Source: Methylophilus methylotrophus DSM 46235 = ATCC 53528 (lineage in GTDB: Bacteria; Pseudomonadota; Gammaproteobacteria; Burkholderiales; Methylophilaceae). From it: a stretch of 64,000 nucleotides of DNA. The translations under genes and the position numbers were made by a program. Positions 8,450 to 18,558 of the stretch are shown one piece after another. Positions within the stretch are counted from its first letter, which is position 1. The number at the start of each line of letters is the position of its first letter. The stretch spans positions 821,326-885,325 of the forward strand of contig NZ_KB905141.1 in NCBI RefSeq assembly GCF_000378225.1, read 5' to 3'. Under the pieces are notes generated by a model. The model did no database searches. It was not told the DNA's origin and saw nothing but the letters and a program-made list of their open reading frames with translations.

Positions 8450-9436
8450 TTATGAAGAAGCTGGTGTGATATCTGCCTGCTGCATGGCAGACTTCTGTTT
8501 CACTTCATGATGTTTTTTCTTGTAATAACGAGCAATCCGTTTCACATAATCATGGGTTTCCGGGTAAGGTGGGATACCGCGATACTTGAGGACCGCATTT
8601 TCGCCCGCGTTATAGGCGGCGGCCACCAGCTCGACATCGCCTTTGAAATAAGCAATCAACCAGCGCAAGTATGACAACCCACCTTTGATGTTTTGCTCGG
8701 GGTCATAAGCATCTTTGACATGAAACCGGGCTTGCGTCTCAGGCATTAACTGCATCAATCCCTGTGCCTTCTTGCGAGAGGTGGCTTTAACATTAAAGCC
8801 TGACTCCACCGCGATCACGGCCATGGCAAAATCAACGTCCACCCCATAAACCGGCGCATGCTTCTTCACGAGTTGGTACACCTGACCACGCTTGCGGAAC
8901 AATACCTGGGAAACAGAATGTTCCTGTTTTTGCATACAGGCAGGCAGCTTTGCTAATTCGGGACTACCAGGTTCCTTATCCAGCCATTCCATGGCATCTC
9001 GGTGCCCTTGTATCGCAGCCAGGCTGAAAAAACGGGCCGCAATATCATGATTTACCTCTACACCTTTGCCCATGCTGTAAAACCAGCCCATGGCAAATTG
9101 TGCGTCAGGATCATGAGACTCGCCTGCGAGCGCACAATAATGCGCATGCGCTTGCTCATAGCTATTAAACCCAAGTGCATTTTTGGTACCAGCCGCCAGA
9201 CTGACCTGCAGTTTGATGAACTGTTTATAGGCATCATTGCGGATTGATGATTGCTTACGGCTGTAATGTACAACCGGTTCTGTGCTCTCAGGAACAGGCG
9301 CACTCTGGACTTCAACCTCAGCCAGGGGTGGCTCGGCGACCTCGTTTTCAGCATGTGCCAGGTTTGATGCGAGTACGATGCACCACAAGCACAAGAAAAC
9401 GCCGGGCATAGCAGACAGATGTTTTTGTAATGGCAT
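8450..9436 (-). CDS. Lytic transglycosylase with Sel1-like and SLT domains
   Basis: 328 residues from the ATG at 9436, which gives a compact signal peptide ending NLAHA; in-frame starts at 9448, 9472 and 9517 (GTG) would add a non-signal extension. After a Pro/Glu linker there is a Sel1-like repeat (DAQFAMGWFYSMGKGV, about residues 107-122) and then the SLT catalytic domain: the glutamate in AVESGFN, the GLMQLMPET block, AAYNAGENAV and HDYVKRI. It cleaves peptidoglycan glycan strands to 1,6-anhydro ends. MltC/Slt-type family 1 rather than MltB. The exact start is uncertain. Confidence 0.85.
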   Translation of the reverse strand: MPLQKHLSAMPGVFLCLWCIVLASNLAHAENEVAEPPLAEVEVQSAPVPESTEPVVHYSRKQSSIRNDAYKQFIKLQVSLAAGTKNALGFNSYEQAHAHYCALAGESHDPDAQFAMGWFYSMGKGVEVNHDIAARFFSLAAIQGHRDAMEWLDKEPGSPELAKLPACMQKQEHSVSQVLFRKRGQVYQLVKKHAPVYGVDVDFAMAVIAVESGFNVKATSRKKAQGLMQLMPETQARFHVKDAYDPEQNIKGGLSYLRWLIAYFKGDVELVAAAYNAGENAVLKYRGIPPYPETHDYVKRIARYYKKKHHEVKQKSAMQQADITPASS

Positions 9437-9651
9437 GAATGTCACCATAAAAGCATTGCGCCTATTAGGCATGGTAATAGATATATTTATCCCTTTTATT
9501 GAAGGACTCACAGGCACCGCTAAAGTGCCCTTATAACAAGTAAAAATGTTCAGAAACGTAAAAATCCATCATATCTCATTGTTTTAAAAGATAGCTGCCT
9601 GTGATGTACCTCAAAAACATAGCCAAACAGGCTTACGCTGTTGGATAATGC

Positions 9652-10878
9652 ATGGCTATGACTAGCTTGTTATCGACGTCCCCAAAACAAATCTTGAGTG
9701 TCAGCGACCTGATGCGGCTGACGAAAGAGCTGCTGGAAACCAGCTTCCCTCTGTTCTGGATCAGTGGTGAAATCTCCAATTTCACGCGTGCGGCCAGTGG
9801 CCACTGGTATTTTTCACTCAAGGACGAGCGGGCACAGGTTCGCTGCGTGATGTTTAAGGGCCGTAACAGCCTGGTAGGCGCGACACCTCGGGAAGGTGAC
9901 CGGATTGAAGCGCGGGCAACGGTGACGCTGTATGAAGCACGTGGCGACTTTCAACTCGCCATAGAGTTTCTGCAACCGGCTGGCCTGGGCAGCTTGTACG
10001 AAGCGTTTGAGCAACTGAAACAACGCCTGCAAGCGCAAGGCCTGTTTGATGTATCGCGAAAAAAAAACATCCCCGCCAATCCACAACGCATAGGCGTAGT
10101 GACTTCACCCGATGCGGCTGCCTTGCGCGATGTATTGACGGCCATACGCCGCCGCTACCCCGGTATGAAAGTCATCATTTACCCAACGCCCGTCCAGGGC
10201 AAAGGCTCGGCCGAACTGATTGCACAAGCAATACACTTGGCTGACCAGCGGCTGGAAGTCGATACGCTGCTGATTTGCCGTGGTGGGGGCAGTATTGAAG
10301 ATTTGTGGTCATTTAATGAAGAAGTTGTTGCGCAAGCGATCGCTGCCTGCCGCCTGCCAACCATTAGCGGCGTGGGTCACGAAACTGACTTCACCATTGC
10401 AGACTTTGTGGCAGACTTGCGTGCAGCCACACCGACGGCGGCGGCTGAACTGGCCTGCCCTGACCAATCACAACTACGCCAGCAAGTGGAACAATCCCGA
10501 TTACGCCTGATGCGCGCCATGCAATCGCTGTTACGACAGCATGCGCAAACACTGGATTATCTGTCGCGCCGCCTGGTGTCGCCTGCCCAACAGTTGCAAC
10601 AGCAAAAACAGGCGCTACAGCAATGGCAGCATCGCCTGCAATTGTCTATGCAGCGATATCTGCAAACGCACCGTCGCAAACTAGAGCACTGCGCCACCAG
10701 CCTGCAACAACTGAATCCTCACCAGGTGCTGGCACGCGGTTACGCCATCGTACAACAACAAAACGGCCATGCCGTGACTGATGCTACTCAATTGACCGCT
10801 GGCGAAAACTTACAATTGACATTGCACCATGGGCAGGCCGCAGTCGTAGTGACCCAATCTCCTATCAGCAAGAAATAA
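9652..10878 (+). CDS. xseA: Exodeoxyribonuclease VII large subunit
   Basis: 408 residues, slightly shorter than the E. coli protein. Contains the N-terminal OB fold (FWISGEISNF, about residues 37-46), the catalytic domain with GVVTSPDAAALRDV (about 141-154), the GGGSIEDLWSFNEE block (about 212-225) and ISGVGHETDFT, then long Gln-rich coiled coils and a C-terminal region beginning HQVLARGYAIV. Degrades single-stranded DNA with the small subunit XseB, which is not nearby. Start choice is weak: ATGs lie at 9652 and 9658 with no clear ribosome site. Confidence 0.93.
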   Translation: MAMTSLLSTSPKQILSVSDLMRLTKELLETSFPLFWISGEISNFTRAASGHWYFSLKDERAQVRCVMFKGRNSLVGATPREGDRIEARATVTLYEARGDFQLAIEFLQPAGLGSLYEAFEQLKQRLQAQGLFDVSRKKNIPANPQRIGVVTSPDAAALRDVLTAIRRRYPGMKVIIYPTPVQGKGSAELIAQAIHLADQRLEVDTLLICRGGGSIEDLWSFNEEVVAQAIAACRLPTISGVGHETDFTIADFVADLRAATPTAAAELACPDQSQLRQQVEQSRLRLMRAMQSLLRQHAQTLDYLSRRLVSPAQQLQQQKQALQQWQHRLQLSMQRYLQTHRRKLEHCATSLQQLNPHQVLARGYAIVQQQNGHAVTDATQLTAGENLQLTLHHGQAAVVVTQSPISKK

Positions 10879-10948
10879 CCCTCCAGAAATTGTTTTGCGA
10901 TGCACAGACTTGTCGCATATCTCCCATAAAGACATGTTCAAGGTGGAG

Positions 10949-10980
10949 TATTTCTGTCAAAACCTGTTATTTCTGTCAAA
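10949..10980 (+). promoter_or_regulatory. Tandem 13-bp direct repeat upstream of kup
   Basis: TATTTCTGTCAAA occurs at 10949-10961 and again at 10968-10980, with a 19-base period. This is close to two helical turns, the spacing expected for two regulator dimers or half-sites on one face of DNA. It sits just ahead of the possible TTG start (11002) and the ATG (11041) of kup. No known operator matches. Confidence 0.4.
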
Positions 10981-11040
10981 GTTTTTGGTGAAGCTTTAAA
11001 ATTGACCGATAATAATCGTTTGTCTTCAGCTGTTCACACA

Positions 11041-12921
11041 ATGGACCATACAAAAAATCAGGCGGCGCTCCATACCATGGCCCTCGCCGCGCTTGGTGTT
11101 GTTTTCGGGGATATTGGCACCAGCCCCTTGTATACGATGAAGGAAGTGTTTGCTGTGGGCCATCACCCACTGTTACTGACACAAGACAATGTCTATGGCA
11201 TTTTGTCCCTGATCACCTGGGCTTTGCTACTGATAGTCTCCTTTAAATATGTTGCATTTATCATGCGCGCAGACAACCGTGGCGAAGGCGGCATCATGGC
11301 TTTGCTATCACTGGCCAGCCGTTATGCGGGCGGTGACCCTGAACAGCGCAAGCGCATCATGATGCTCGGCATTATCGGTGCTTGTATGTTTTACGCAGAC
11401 GGCATGATTACCCCGGCCATTTCTGTTTTATCCGCGGTGGAAGGGCTGGAAGTAGCCGCACCACAACTGGATAGCTGGATCGTCCCCATTACACTCTGCG
11501 TGCTGTTCGTCTTGTTCTGGGCGCAAAGCAAGGGGACCGCCGTTGTCGGCGCATTCTTTGGTCCGATTATGTTGACCTGGTTTGCCGTACTGGGCATCTT
11601 GGGTGCAATCAATATCAGCCACCATCCGGAGATTCTCAAAGCCTTAAGTCCCGCCTACGCCTTCCTGTTTTTTTATACCCAACCAAAGATTGCCTTTATT
11701 GCCCTGGGCGCAGTTGTTTTAGCGGTCACAGGAGCTGAGGCACTCTACGCCGACATGGGCCATTTTGGTCGAAAACCGATCCGCCTGGCCTGGTTCCTGT
11801 TTGTACTCCCGGCCTTGATTTGCAATTATTTTGGTCAGGGCGCGTTGATCTTGGCCGAACCTGAAGCGATTCAAAACCCGTTTTACCATTTAGCACCCGA
11901 CTGGGCTTTGTTCCCCCTCATTATCCTGGCCACACTGGCGACCGTGATTGCCTCGCAAGCGGTGATTACTGGCGCATTTTCTGTGTCACGCCAGGCTTTG
12001 CAATTGGGCTTTATTCCTCGTATGCACGTGGCGCATACTTCAGAAAAAACCGAAGGCCAGGTGTACATGCCCCGTGTGAACTGGGGCCTGATGGTTGCCG
12101 TCATGGGCCTGGTCCTCATTTTTGGCAGCTCTGGTGATCTGGCGGCCGCTTACGGTATCGCCGTGACTGGCGATATGGTGATCACCACCTTGCTCGCCGC
12201 CGTCGTTTTCCATCATTTGTGGGGCTGGAGCAAACTTAAAACCGCCAGCCTGATTAGCATCTTCCTGGTGATCGACCTGTCTTTCTTCTCTGCCAACATC
12301 CTCAAGATTCCGGACGGTGGCTGGGTGCCTTTACTCATAGGTCTGATTATTTTTACGCTGATGCGCACCTGGAAAACGGGCCGCAGATTGCTGTATGGCA
12401 CCCTCAAGTCAGAATCCATGGAACTCATCCCTTTTATTCAGGCGATAGGCGCGCACCCCCCCGCCCGCGTCAATGGCGTCGGCGTTTTCATGACCCCAAA
12501 CCCGGATGGCGTCCCGCATGCCTTGCTGCACAATCTGAAGCATAACAAAGTACTGCATGAAAAAATGATCATCCTGACGGTGCGTTTTGAGGACTACCCC
12601 TACACCAGCCGGGAGGAGCGTGTATCAGTGGAAGCGTTGCCATATGGCTTTTATCGCGTCACCATACGTTATGGCTATATGGATGAACCTGACCTGCCCA
12701 GAGATCTGGCACTCACAGAATCCTTTGGCCTCAGCCTGGATACCATGGATACGTCCTTCTTTATCGGCAAGGAAATCCTGATTGCCTCAGATAAACCAGG
12801 CATGGCCTTCTGGCGCAAGAAGATTTTTATTGGCTTGTTCCGCACAGCGGAAACCATTACCAACCAATTCAATCTGCCGCCCAACCGGGTGGTGGAACTG
12901 GGTTCACAGGTCAAAATCTAA
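11041..12921 (+). CDS. kup: Low-affinity potassium transporter Kup
   Basis: 626 residues from this ATG; a TTG at 11002 with GGTGAAG 8 bases upstream would add 13 residues and cannot be excluded. Proton-coupled K+ uptake across the inner membrane. The signature GVVFGDIGTSPLYTMKE stands at about residues 18-34, followed by about twelve membrane helices, and RADNRGEGGIMALLSLA near residue 77. The C-terminal cytoplasmic domain (about 440-626) has the usual RYGYMDEPDLP and FFIGKE segments. Alone in its orientation unit, followed at once by the M48 lipoprotein gene. Confidence 0.93.
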   Translation: MDHTKNQAALHTMALAALGVVFGDIGTSPLYTMKEVFAVGHHPLLLTQDNVYGILSLITWALLLIVSFKYVAFIMRADNRGEGGIMALLSLASRYAGGDPEQRKRIMMLGIIGACMFYADGMITPAISVLSAVEGLEVAAPQLDSWIVPITLCVLFVLFWAQSKGTAVVGAFFGPIMLTWFAVLGILGAINISHHPEILKALSPAYAFLFFYTQPKIAFIALGAVVLAVTGAEALYADMGHFGRKPIRLAWFLFVLPALICNYFGQGALILAEPEAIQNPFYHLAPDWALFPLIILATLATVIASQAVITGAFSVSRQALQLGFIPRMHVAHTSEKTEGQVYMPRVNWGLMVAVMGLVLIFGSSGDLAAAYGIAVTGDMVITTLLAAVVFHHLWGWSKLKTASLISIFLVIDLSFFSANILKIPDGGWVPLLIGLIIFTLMRTWKTGRRLLYGTLKSESMELIPFIQAIGAHPPARVNGVGVFMTPNPDGVPHALLHNLKHNKVLHEKMIILTVRFEDYPYTSREERVSVEALPYGFYRVTIRYGYMDEPDLPRDLALTESFGLSLDTMDTSFFIGKEILIASDKPGMAFWRKKIFIGLFRTAETITNQFNLPPNRVVELGSQVKI

Positions 12922-12974
12922 TGCAAAAATATAGGTGCGATTTAGCTCAAGCCAGTGAGCAGAAAGGAAACCGT

Positions 12975-13787
12975 ATGTTCAATATCAAACTCATCTCTGT
13001 GGCTGCCGCATGCGCATTACTGACCGCCTGTGCCAGTACAACCAACAATAGCGTTTCTGGTGTGCAACGTAGCCAGCTCTTGCTACTGCCATCGGCCACG
13101 GTAGACAAGATGTCGGCGCAATCTTATACACAAACGCTCCAGGACGCCCAAAAGAAAAGTACGCTAAACGCAGATAAAGCACTTTTGAATCGCGTCACCA
13201 CTATTTCTAACCGGCTGATTGCGCAAGTTGGCGTATTCCGCCCAGATGCGACCAAATGGAAGTGGGAAGTCAATGTAGAGAAAAATGAGCAATTGAATGC
13301 CTATTGCATGCCAGGTGGCAAAATCATGGTGTTTTCTGGACTGGCGGATAAACTCAATGCGACAGACGACGAACTGGCTGCAGTGATTGGCCACGAAATT
13401 TCCCACGCGTTGCGCGAACATGGCCGCGAACGCATGTCACAAGCCTATGTACAGCAGTTTGGTTTGCAAGCACTCGCAGCTTTTGTTGGTGGTACCGCAG
13501 GCAATATGGCTGCACAAGGTGCAAACATGGGTAGTCAGCTACTGTTTGCTTTACCAAATGGCAGGGAACAGGAACGCGAAGCGGATCGCATGGGCCTTGA
13601 ACTGGCCGCACGAGCAGGCTACAACCCCGAGGCCGCTGTCAGCCTATGGAAAAAAATGATGGCAGCCAGCAAGGATGCACCGCCCGAGTTCTTGAGCACC
13701 CACCCCTCCAGCGAGAACCGCATCAAGGATCTGCAAGCACTGACACCCAAAGTCATGCCACTTTACTTGGCCGCAAAAAACAAATAA
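12975..13787 (+). CDS. M48 family zinc metalloprotease lipoprotein
   Basis: 270 residues from an ATG with AGAAAGGAAA upstream; the longer frame starting at 12921 lacks a ribosome site. Lipobox LLTAC gives a lipidated Cys near residue 18. The zinc motif HEISH (about residue 127) lies in VIGHEISHALREHGRERM, and the third ligand is in EREADRMG (about 198). It resembles LoiP/YcaL-type periplasmic M48 proteases that act in outer-membrane protein quality control; BepA-like TPR repeats are absent, which argues for the LoiP side. The next gene, dapD, is about 105 bases away. Confidence 0.87.
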   Translation: MFNIKLISVAAACALLTACASTTNNSVSGVQRSQLLLLPSATVDKMSAQSYTQTLQDAQKKSTLNADKALLNRVTTISNRLIAQVGVFRPDATKWKWEVNVEKNEQLNAYCMPGGKIMVFSGLADKLNATDDELAAVIGHEISHALREHGRERMSQAYVQQFGLQALAAFVGGTAGNMAAQGANMGSQLLFALPNGREQEREADRMGLELAARAGYNPEAAVSLWKKMMAASKDAPPEFLSTHPSSENRIKDLQALTPKVMPLYLAAKNK

Positions 13788-13892
13788 CCCATGCTTACCA
13801 GGGGTCATCACTATCTATAGCCCCTGATCCATCGAAATTAGGTTAAAATTTCGGGTTTCACTGTTATTTAACCGAATCAATTAGAGAACATC

Positions 13893-14720
13893 ATGGATCC
13901 ACGTCAAAGCATTATTGAAGCGGCTTTTGAAGACCGCGCCAACATCAACCCGGCCAATGCACCAGCAGATATCAAAGCCACCGTGGCTTCAGTACTGGAT
14001 GATCTGGATGCTGGCAAATTGCGCGTCGCATCCCGGATTGGCGACACCCAGCAATGGGAAACCCATCAATGGATCAAGAAAGCCGTTCTGCTGTCTTTCC
14101 GACTCAAAGACAACTACCTGATGGATGACGGCGTAACTCGTTATTTTGACAAAGTCGATCCAAAATTTGCCAACTACACTGAAGAAGACTTTAAAGCCGG
14201 TGGTTTCCGCGTCGTGCCTAACGCCATTGTCCGCAAAGGCTCTTTCATTGCCAAAAACGCAGTGTTGATGCCTTCCTATGTCAACATCGGTGCTTATGTA
14301 GGTGAAGGCACCATGGTGGACACCTGGGCGACTGTGGGTTCCTGTGCGCAGATTGGTAAAAATGTACACTTATCTGGTGGCGTAGGCATTGGTGGCGTAT
14401 TGGAGCCAGTACAGGCTGGCCCAACGATTATTGGTGACAACTGCTTTATCGGTGCACGTTCCGAAGTGGTTGAAGGTGTAGTGGTAGAAGATAACTGCGT
14501 GATTTCTATGGGTGTCTATATTGGCCAGTCGACCAAGATTTATGACCGTGAAACCGGTGAAGTACACTTTGGTCGCGTGCCTGCCGGCTCAGTCGTGGTA
14601 TCAGGCAACCTGCCTTCCAGCGATGGCAAATACAGCTTGTACTGCGCTGTGATCGTGAAAAAAGTGGATGCCAAGACACTGGGCAAAGTCGGTATCAACG
14701 AATTATTGCGTGGTGTGTAA
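13893..14720 (+). CDS. dapD: 2,3,4,5-tetrahydropyridine-2,6-dicarboxylate N-succinyltransferase
   Basis: 275 residues, one from the E. coli length (274). Catalyses succinylation of tetrahydrodipicolinate in the lysine/diaminopimelate pathway. Visible are the N-terminal helical domain with [12 protein letters not shown], then left-handed beta-helix hexapeptide repeats (about 105-220: [20 protein letters not shown], and the later IGGVLEP and GARSEVVEG steps). dapE lies 2.7 kb downstream on the same strand and lysC at the far end of the window, so several lysine-pathway genes occur in this region though not as one operon. Confidence 0.95.
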   Translation: MDPRQSIIEAAFEDRANINPANAPADIKATVASVLDDLDAGKLRVASRIGDTQQWETHQWIKKAVLLSFRLKDNYLMDDGVTRYFDKVDPKFANYTEEDFKAGGFRVVPNAIVRKGSFIAKNAVLMPSYVNIGAYVGEGTMVDTWATVGSCAQIGKNVHLSGGVGIGGVLEPVQAGPTIIGDNCFIGARSEVVEGVVVEDNCVISMGVYIGQSTKIYDRETGEVHFGRVPAGSVVVSGNLPSSDGKYSLYCAVIVKKVDAKTLGKVGINELLRGV

Positions 14721-14740
14721 GGTGTAAACACTCGCACTGG

Positions 14741-14800
14741 GAATCGCTCTCTTATCACCGCTCAAGTTATGGGCATATCGGGTCGATATAAGAGTGATTC
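14741..14800. repeat. Imperfect 16-bp inverted repeat between dapD and the GGDEF-EAL gene
   Basis: 14741-14756 and 14785-14800 pair in 13 of 16 positions with a 28-base spacer. No T-run follows. It could be a weak terminator for dapD or a regulator site for the following gene. Confidence 0.3.
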
Positions 14801-14905
14801 TCATCATCCGCTTTTGTGGTAATCGTATCAAGTATGGAGAAATAGCAGGCAAGAAACAAAACGCAGTAGAGTCACACCACTAATAATCACAATGACCGTG
14901 CAACT

Positions 14906-16978
14906 ATGATCCCAACAAACATGCTTATTCTGCTGCTATTCACATCCAGTGTCATCGGATGTTTTTTTGCATTTAAGCTGGTTGATCAGCTGCGTATCGC
15001 GGCAAACAGGAACCATGATGCACTGCTAAAAAAATATTCCGCAATGACTGCGGCCGGTATTTTCCTGCTGCATGCCGGCTACCAGTTCGCTTCTGACAAT
15101 ATTCCAAAAATCACACAGCACCCGGTAGATTTGATAGGCAGCCTGTTGTGCGCCTACCTGCTTTCCCTATCACTACTCAAAACAGTCAACCAGAAAAAAC
15201 TGCCCTTGCGAGACCTGCTCTATGCCTCATTGGCAGCGGGCGTGAGCGGTTATCTGCTTTCCTATTTTTTCCAGCTGAGCGCCGGGGCGATCAATATCCG
15301 TATCGACACCTGGACCGCATTATTCGCGCTTTTCCTGGCCTGCCTGACATCGGCACTGGCTATCGTCACCACCCTCTGGCTGAAAAGCTATGAAGGAAAA
15401 GCATTACAGCGCTTGAAATGGATATTTTCAGTGGAAATTGCGCTGGGCTTCCTGGCATCCCACACCGCAATAAACCTCAGCATTGTGCATAACAACATGC
15501 TGATCGGCCAACCCAGCGACCAAACGCAAAACTATCTGATGCTCCTGCTGGTATTAGTCCCTGTATTGCTGTTTATCACCTCATTCATCCTGGTCATCTT
15601 TTATGAGCGCAATGTCGACCTCACGCAAAGCAAGCTGACCTTCCGCAACACACAGACGGTTAACAAGCGGTTCCTGGCTTACGACCCACTGACACATCTG
15701 CCTAACCGCGACGCTTTGAACCAGCACCTGATCATCAGCGCCAAGCGTTGTGACCGGAATGGCGAGTCCCTGGCGCTTGCATATATCGATCTGGATCATT
15801 TCAAGCCCGTCAACGACCAGTTTGGTCATCATATTGGTGACCTGTTACTGATAGAAGTCTCCAAGCGCATCAGCAATGCCATCCGTAATTGTGATTATGT
15901 GGCACGGGCAGGCGGCGATGAGTTTATTGCTGTACTCAGCGAAATCGAAAACCACCAAAGTGTAGTGACGGTAATTCAGCGCATTATCGATGCCTTGCGT
16001 GAAGTTTTTATCATAGAAGATCATGTCATTGAAATTTCCTGCTCTATTGGCGTTTCCATGTATCCACAAGACGGCAACCTGCAAAAACTCAAGTTGAATG
16101 CTGATGCCGCCATGTATAAGGCCAAGGAAAATGGCAAAAACCAGTACCGCTTCTTTGATGCCGAAATTGAGCAGGCGTCAGATGTCATGCAACAAACGCG
16201 GGTGGAGCTCAAAAAAGCGATTACCGAACAGGAATTCAGGTTGCTATTCCAACCCAAAGTCGACTCATTGACCCGCTTGGTACATGGTGCTGAGGCGCTA
16301 TTGCGCTGGCAGCATCCTACACGTGGCCTGCTTTCGCCTAATAGTTTTATTGAAGCCTCAGAACGCTTTGGCATGATCGAAGAAATCAACGCCTGGGTCA
16401 TTTCGCAGGCATGCAGCACTATCCGGCTGGCGCGTGACCGCGGCATTGACCTGAGCATTTCAGTCAATATGTCCAACCAGCAATTCCGCAATAAGCAGCT
16501 CGGTTCACTGATACAGTCGATTCTGGAATCCCATGAAGTGGAAGCGCGCAACCTCATTCTGGAAGTATCGGAAACCAATGCGATCCATCATCAGGCGCAA
16601 TTTAAAGAAACCCTGCGCCATTTCAAAAAACAGGGCCTTAAAATCTCCCTGGATGACTTTGGGCTGCATCCATTTAGCCTGACGCATTTGCAGGACCTGG
16701 AAATTAGTGAAGTCAAATTGGACCGCACCCTCACTAAAGGAGTGGCGTCTTCGCGCACTGCGCTTTCAATCGTAGAAGCCATTGTTAAACTGGCACATGC
16801 GCTGGATTTGAATGTGGTCGCTGAGGGCGTTGAAGATGAAGACCAGCGCCTTGCCCTGGTCAGCATTGGTTGCGACCAGATGCAGGGCTTCCTGTTTTCC
16901 AAACCGGTTGAACAGAAATTCCTGTTTGATGTATTCAGCGAACTTCAACTCAAATCCACCACGCAAAGCCTGTTCTAA
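14906..16978 (+). CDS. Seven-TM GGDEF-EAL c-di-GMP protein
   Basis: 690 residues. Seven hydrophobic helices (about 5-230) resemble the MHYT layout but lack a clean MHYT motif. GGDEF domain about 255-410 with intact AGGDEF and an RNCD I-site five residues before it. EAL domain about 430-680 with EALLRW, SVNMSN, EVSET, LDDFG, VKLDR, AEGVED and QGF, so the usual metal and base residues are present; however the loop-6 segment reads DDFGLHPFSL instead of the usual DFGTGYSSL. Either or both activities could operate. No clear ribosome site: a 5-codon ORF at 14892 overlaps the start by ATGA, suggesting coupling. Confidence 0.85.
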   Translation: MIPTNMLILLLFTSSVIGCFFAFKLVDQLRIAANRNHDALLKKYSAMTAAGIFLLHAGYQFASDNIPKITQHPVDLIGSLLCAYLLSLSLLKTVNQKKLPLRDLLYASLAAGVSGYLLSYFFQLSAGAINIRIDTWTALFALFLACLTSALAIVTTLWLKSYEGKALQRLKWIFSVEIALGFLASHTAINLSIVHNNMLIGQPSDQTQNYLMLLLVLVPVLLFITSFILVIFYERNVDLTQSKLTFRNTQTVNKRFLAYDPLTHLPNRDALNQHLIISAKRCDRNGESLALAYIDLDHFKPVNDQFGHHIGDLLLIEVSKRISNAIRNCDYVARAGGDEFIAVLSEIENHQSVVTVIQRIIDALREVFIIEDHVIEISCSIGVSMYPQDGNLQKLKLNADAAMYKAKENGKNQYRFFDAEIEQASDVMQQTRVELKKAITEQEFRLLFQPKVDSLTRLVHGAEALLRWQHPTRGLLSPNSFIEASERFGMIEEINAWVISQACSTIRLARDRGIDLSISVNMSNQQFRNKQLGSLIQSILESHEVEARNLILEVSETNAIHHQAQFKETLRHFKKQGLKISLDDFGLHPFSLTHLQDLEISEVKLDRTLTKGVASSRTALSIVEAIVKLAHALDLNVVAEGVEDEDQRLALVSIGCDQMQGFLFSKPVEQKFLFDVFSELQLKSTTQSLF

Positions 16979-17056
16979 ACTCGGCAAGCACATCAATTAA
17001 GTTGCAACACCCTGCTCATCGGCTGGTAAAATAAACTTTTTACCCGATAGCGCACC

Positions 17057-17410
17057 ATGAAACTGTACGGCATCCCCAATTGCAACACTGTCAAAAAGGC
17101 CCGTGACTGGCTGGAAGAGCACGCGATTGCCTATGAATTCCACGACTTTAAGAAACTAGGGCTGGACACGGCTACCGCGCAATCGTGGTTGCAGCAGTAT
17201 CCTTGGGAAAAGCTGGTCAACCGCAGTGGCATGACCTGGCGCAACCTGAGTGATACAGAGAAAAACACCGTTGTGGATGCCAGTTCAGCCCAAGTCTTGA
17301 TGCAAGAAAAAACCTCTGTCATCAAGCGGCCTGTTATGGTCAAGAACGATAAAATCATTGCTCTTGGCTTTAATGAAACCGAGTATGCCCAACTGTTTGC
17401 CAAAGAATAA
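17057..17410 (+). CDS. yffB: ArsC/YffB-like thioredoxin-fold protein
   Basis: 117 residues of the arsenate-reductase-like (ArsC/Spx) family: [20 protein letters not shown] carries a single catalytic-type Cys at residue 9, and RPVMVKNDK near residue 92 is the conserved cis-proline block. In E. coli yffB lies directly upstream of dapE, as here, where dapE begins 4 bases after this stop. The absent second cysteines and the dapE linkage argue for YffB, a GSH-dependent thiol protein of unclear role, rather than a true arsenate reductase. Confidence 0.88.
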   Translation: MKLYGIPNCNTVKKARDWLEEHAIAYEFHDFKKLGLDTATAQSWLQQYPWEKLVNRSGMTWRNLSDTEKNTVVDASSAQVLMQEKTSVIKRPVMVKNDKIIALGFNETEYAQLFAKE

Positions 17411-17414
17411 GCTT

Positions 17415-18557
17415 ATGTCAAAAACACTGGATCTTGCCATTGACCTGCTCAAACGTCGCTCACTGACCCCGGAAGATGCTGGCTGCCAGGAAGCCATGAT
17501 TGCACGTCTTGAACCCCTGGGTTTCAAGATTGAACGCATGCGCTTTGGCCAGGTAGACAACTTTTATGCCCGTCGCGGCACCACAGGTCCGCTGATTGTG
17601 TTCGCCGGGCACACTGACGTGGTGCCCACTGGTCCCCTCGACCAATGGCACACACCGCCATTTGAGCCAACGATTAAGGATGGCATGCTGTATGCACGCG
17701 GTGCAGCCGACATGAAAACGTCATTGGCTGCCTTTGTTACCAGCATCGAAGAATTTATTGCTGAAAACCCAAATCACCCAGGTTCGATTGGCCTGCTGAT
17801 CACATCAGACGAAGAGGGCATCGCGATTGAAGGGACTGTCAAAGTGGTGGAAGCCCTGCAGGCCCGCGGCGAGACTTTTGATTACTGCATCGTCGGTGAG
17901 CCCACGAGCAATAAAGTCGTTGGCGACATGATCAAAAATGGCCGGCGTGGTTCATTGTCTGGCAAGCTCACGGTCAAAGGCATCCAGGGCCACATTGCGT
18001 ATCCGCACCTGGTCAAAAACCCGATTCACCTGGCCGCACCTGCCATTAAGGACATGGTGGAAACCGTGTGGGACCACGGTAACGAGTATTTCCCCCCCAC
18101 CTCATGGCAAATTTCCAACATGAATGGCGGCACCGGGGCAACCAATGTGGTCCCCGGTGAAGTCGAAATCCTGTTCAACTTCCGTTATTGCCCGGAGGTG
18201 GAGGGTCAAGGTAGCTCGGAGCAAAGCCTGCGTTCGCGCGTCCATGCCATCCTGGATAGCCATGGCTTTGATTACACGCTGGAATGGGAACACAACCAGT
18301 CTTACATCACGCCTCGCGGTGAGCTGGTCGCAGCCATCAGCCAGGCCATAGAGCATAGCTACGGCGTCAGTCCAGAGCTCTCCACGACCGGTGGCACCTC
18401 AGATGGCCGCTTCATTGCTGACATCTGCAAGGAAGTGATTGAGTTCGGGCCGCTGAATGCAACGATACACAAACTGAATGAATGCGTGGCCGTGGCCGAC
18501 ATTGAGCCGCTCAAGGAAACTTACAAACGCACCATGGAGCTATTGTTGCTGAAATAA
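17415..18557 (+). CDS. dapE: Succinyl-diaminopimelate desuccinylase
   Basis: 380 residues from the ATG at 17415; a 19-codon upstream extension in frame overlaps the preceding gene and is not credible. M20 metallopeptidase: [11 protein letters not shown] (metal His/Asp, about residues 66-76), [20 protein letters not shown] (catalytic Glu, about 133-138), [10 protein letters not shown] and the C-terminal [10 protein letters not shown] and ATIHKLNE. Converts N-succinyl-LL-DAP to LL-DAP, two steps after DapD. The prmB gene begins 2 bases after its stop, so the three genes form a tight run. Confidence 0.95.
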   Translation: MSKTLDLAIDLLKRRSLTPEDAGCQEAMIARLEPLGFKIERMRFGQVDNFYARRGTTGPLIVFAGHTDVVPTGPLDQWHTPPFEPTIKDGMLYARGAADMKTSLAAFVTSIEEFIAENPNHPGSIGLLITSDEEGIAIEGTVKVVEALQARGETFDYCIVGEPTSNKVVGDMIKNGRRGSLSGKLTVKGIQGHIAYPHLVKNPIHLAAPAIKDMVETVWDHGNEYFPPTSWQISNMNGGTGATNVVPGEVEILFNFRYCPEVEGQGSSEQSLRSRVHAILDSHGFDYTLEWEHNQSYITPRGELVAAISQAIEHSYGVSPELSTTGGTSDGRFIADICKEVIEFGPLNATIHKLNECVAVADIEPLKETYKRTMELLLLK

Positions 18558-18558
18558 T

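Noticed and set aside
16021-16578. Minus-strand frame of 185 codons in the GGDEF-EAL gene
   Set aside because: Shadow of the conserved EAL coding frame; Ser/Arg-rich artefact sequence.
17057-17410. True arsenate reductase
   Set aside because: Only one catalytic Cys type is present and the gene is fused in order with dapE, as the non-reductase YffB is.
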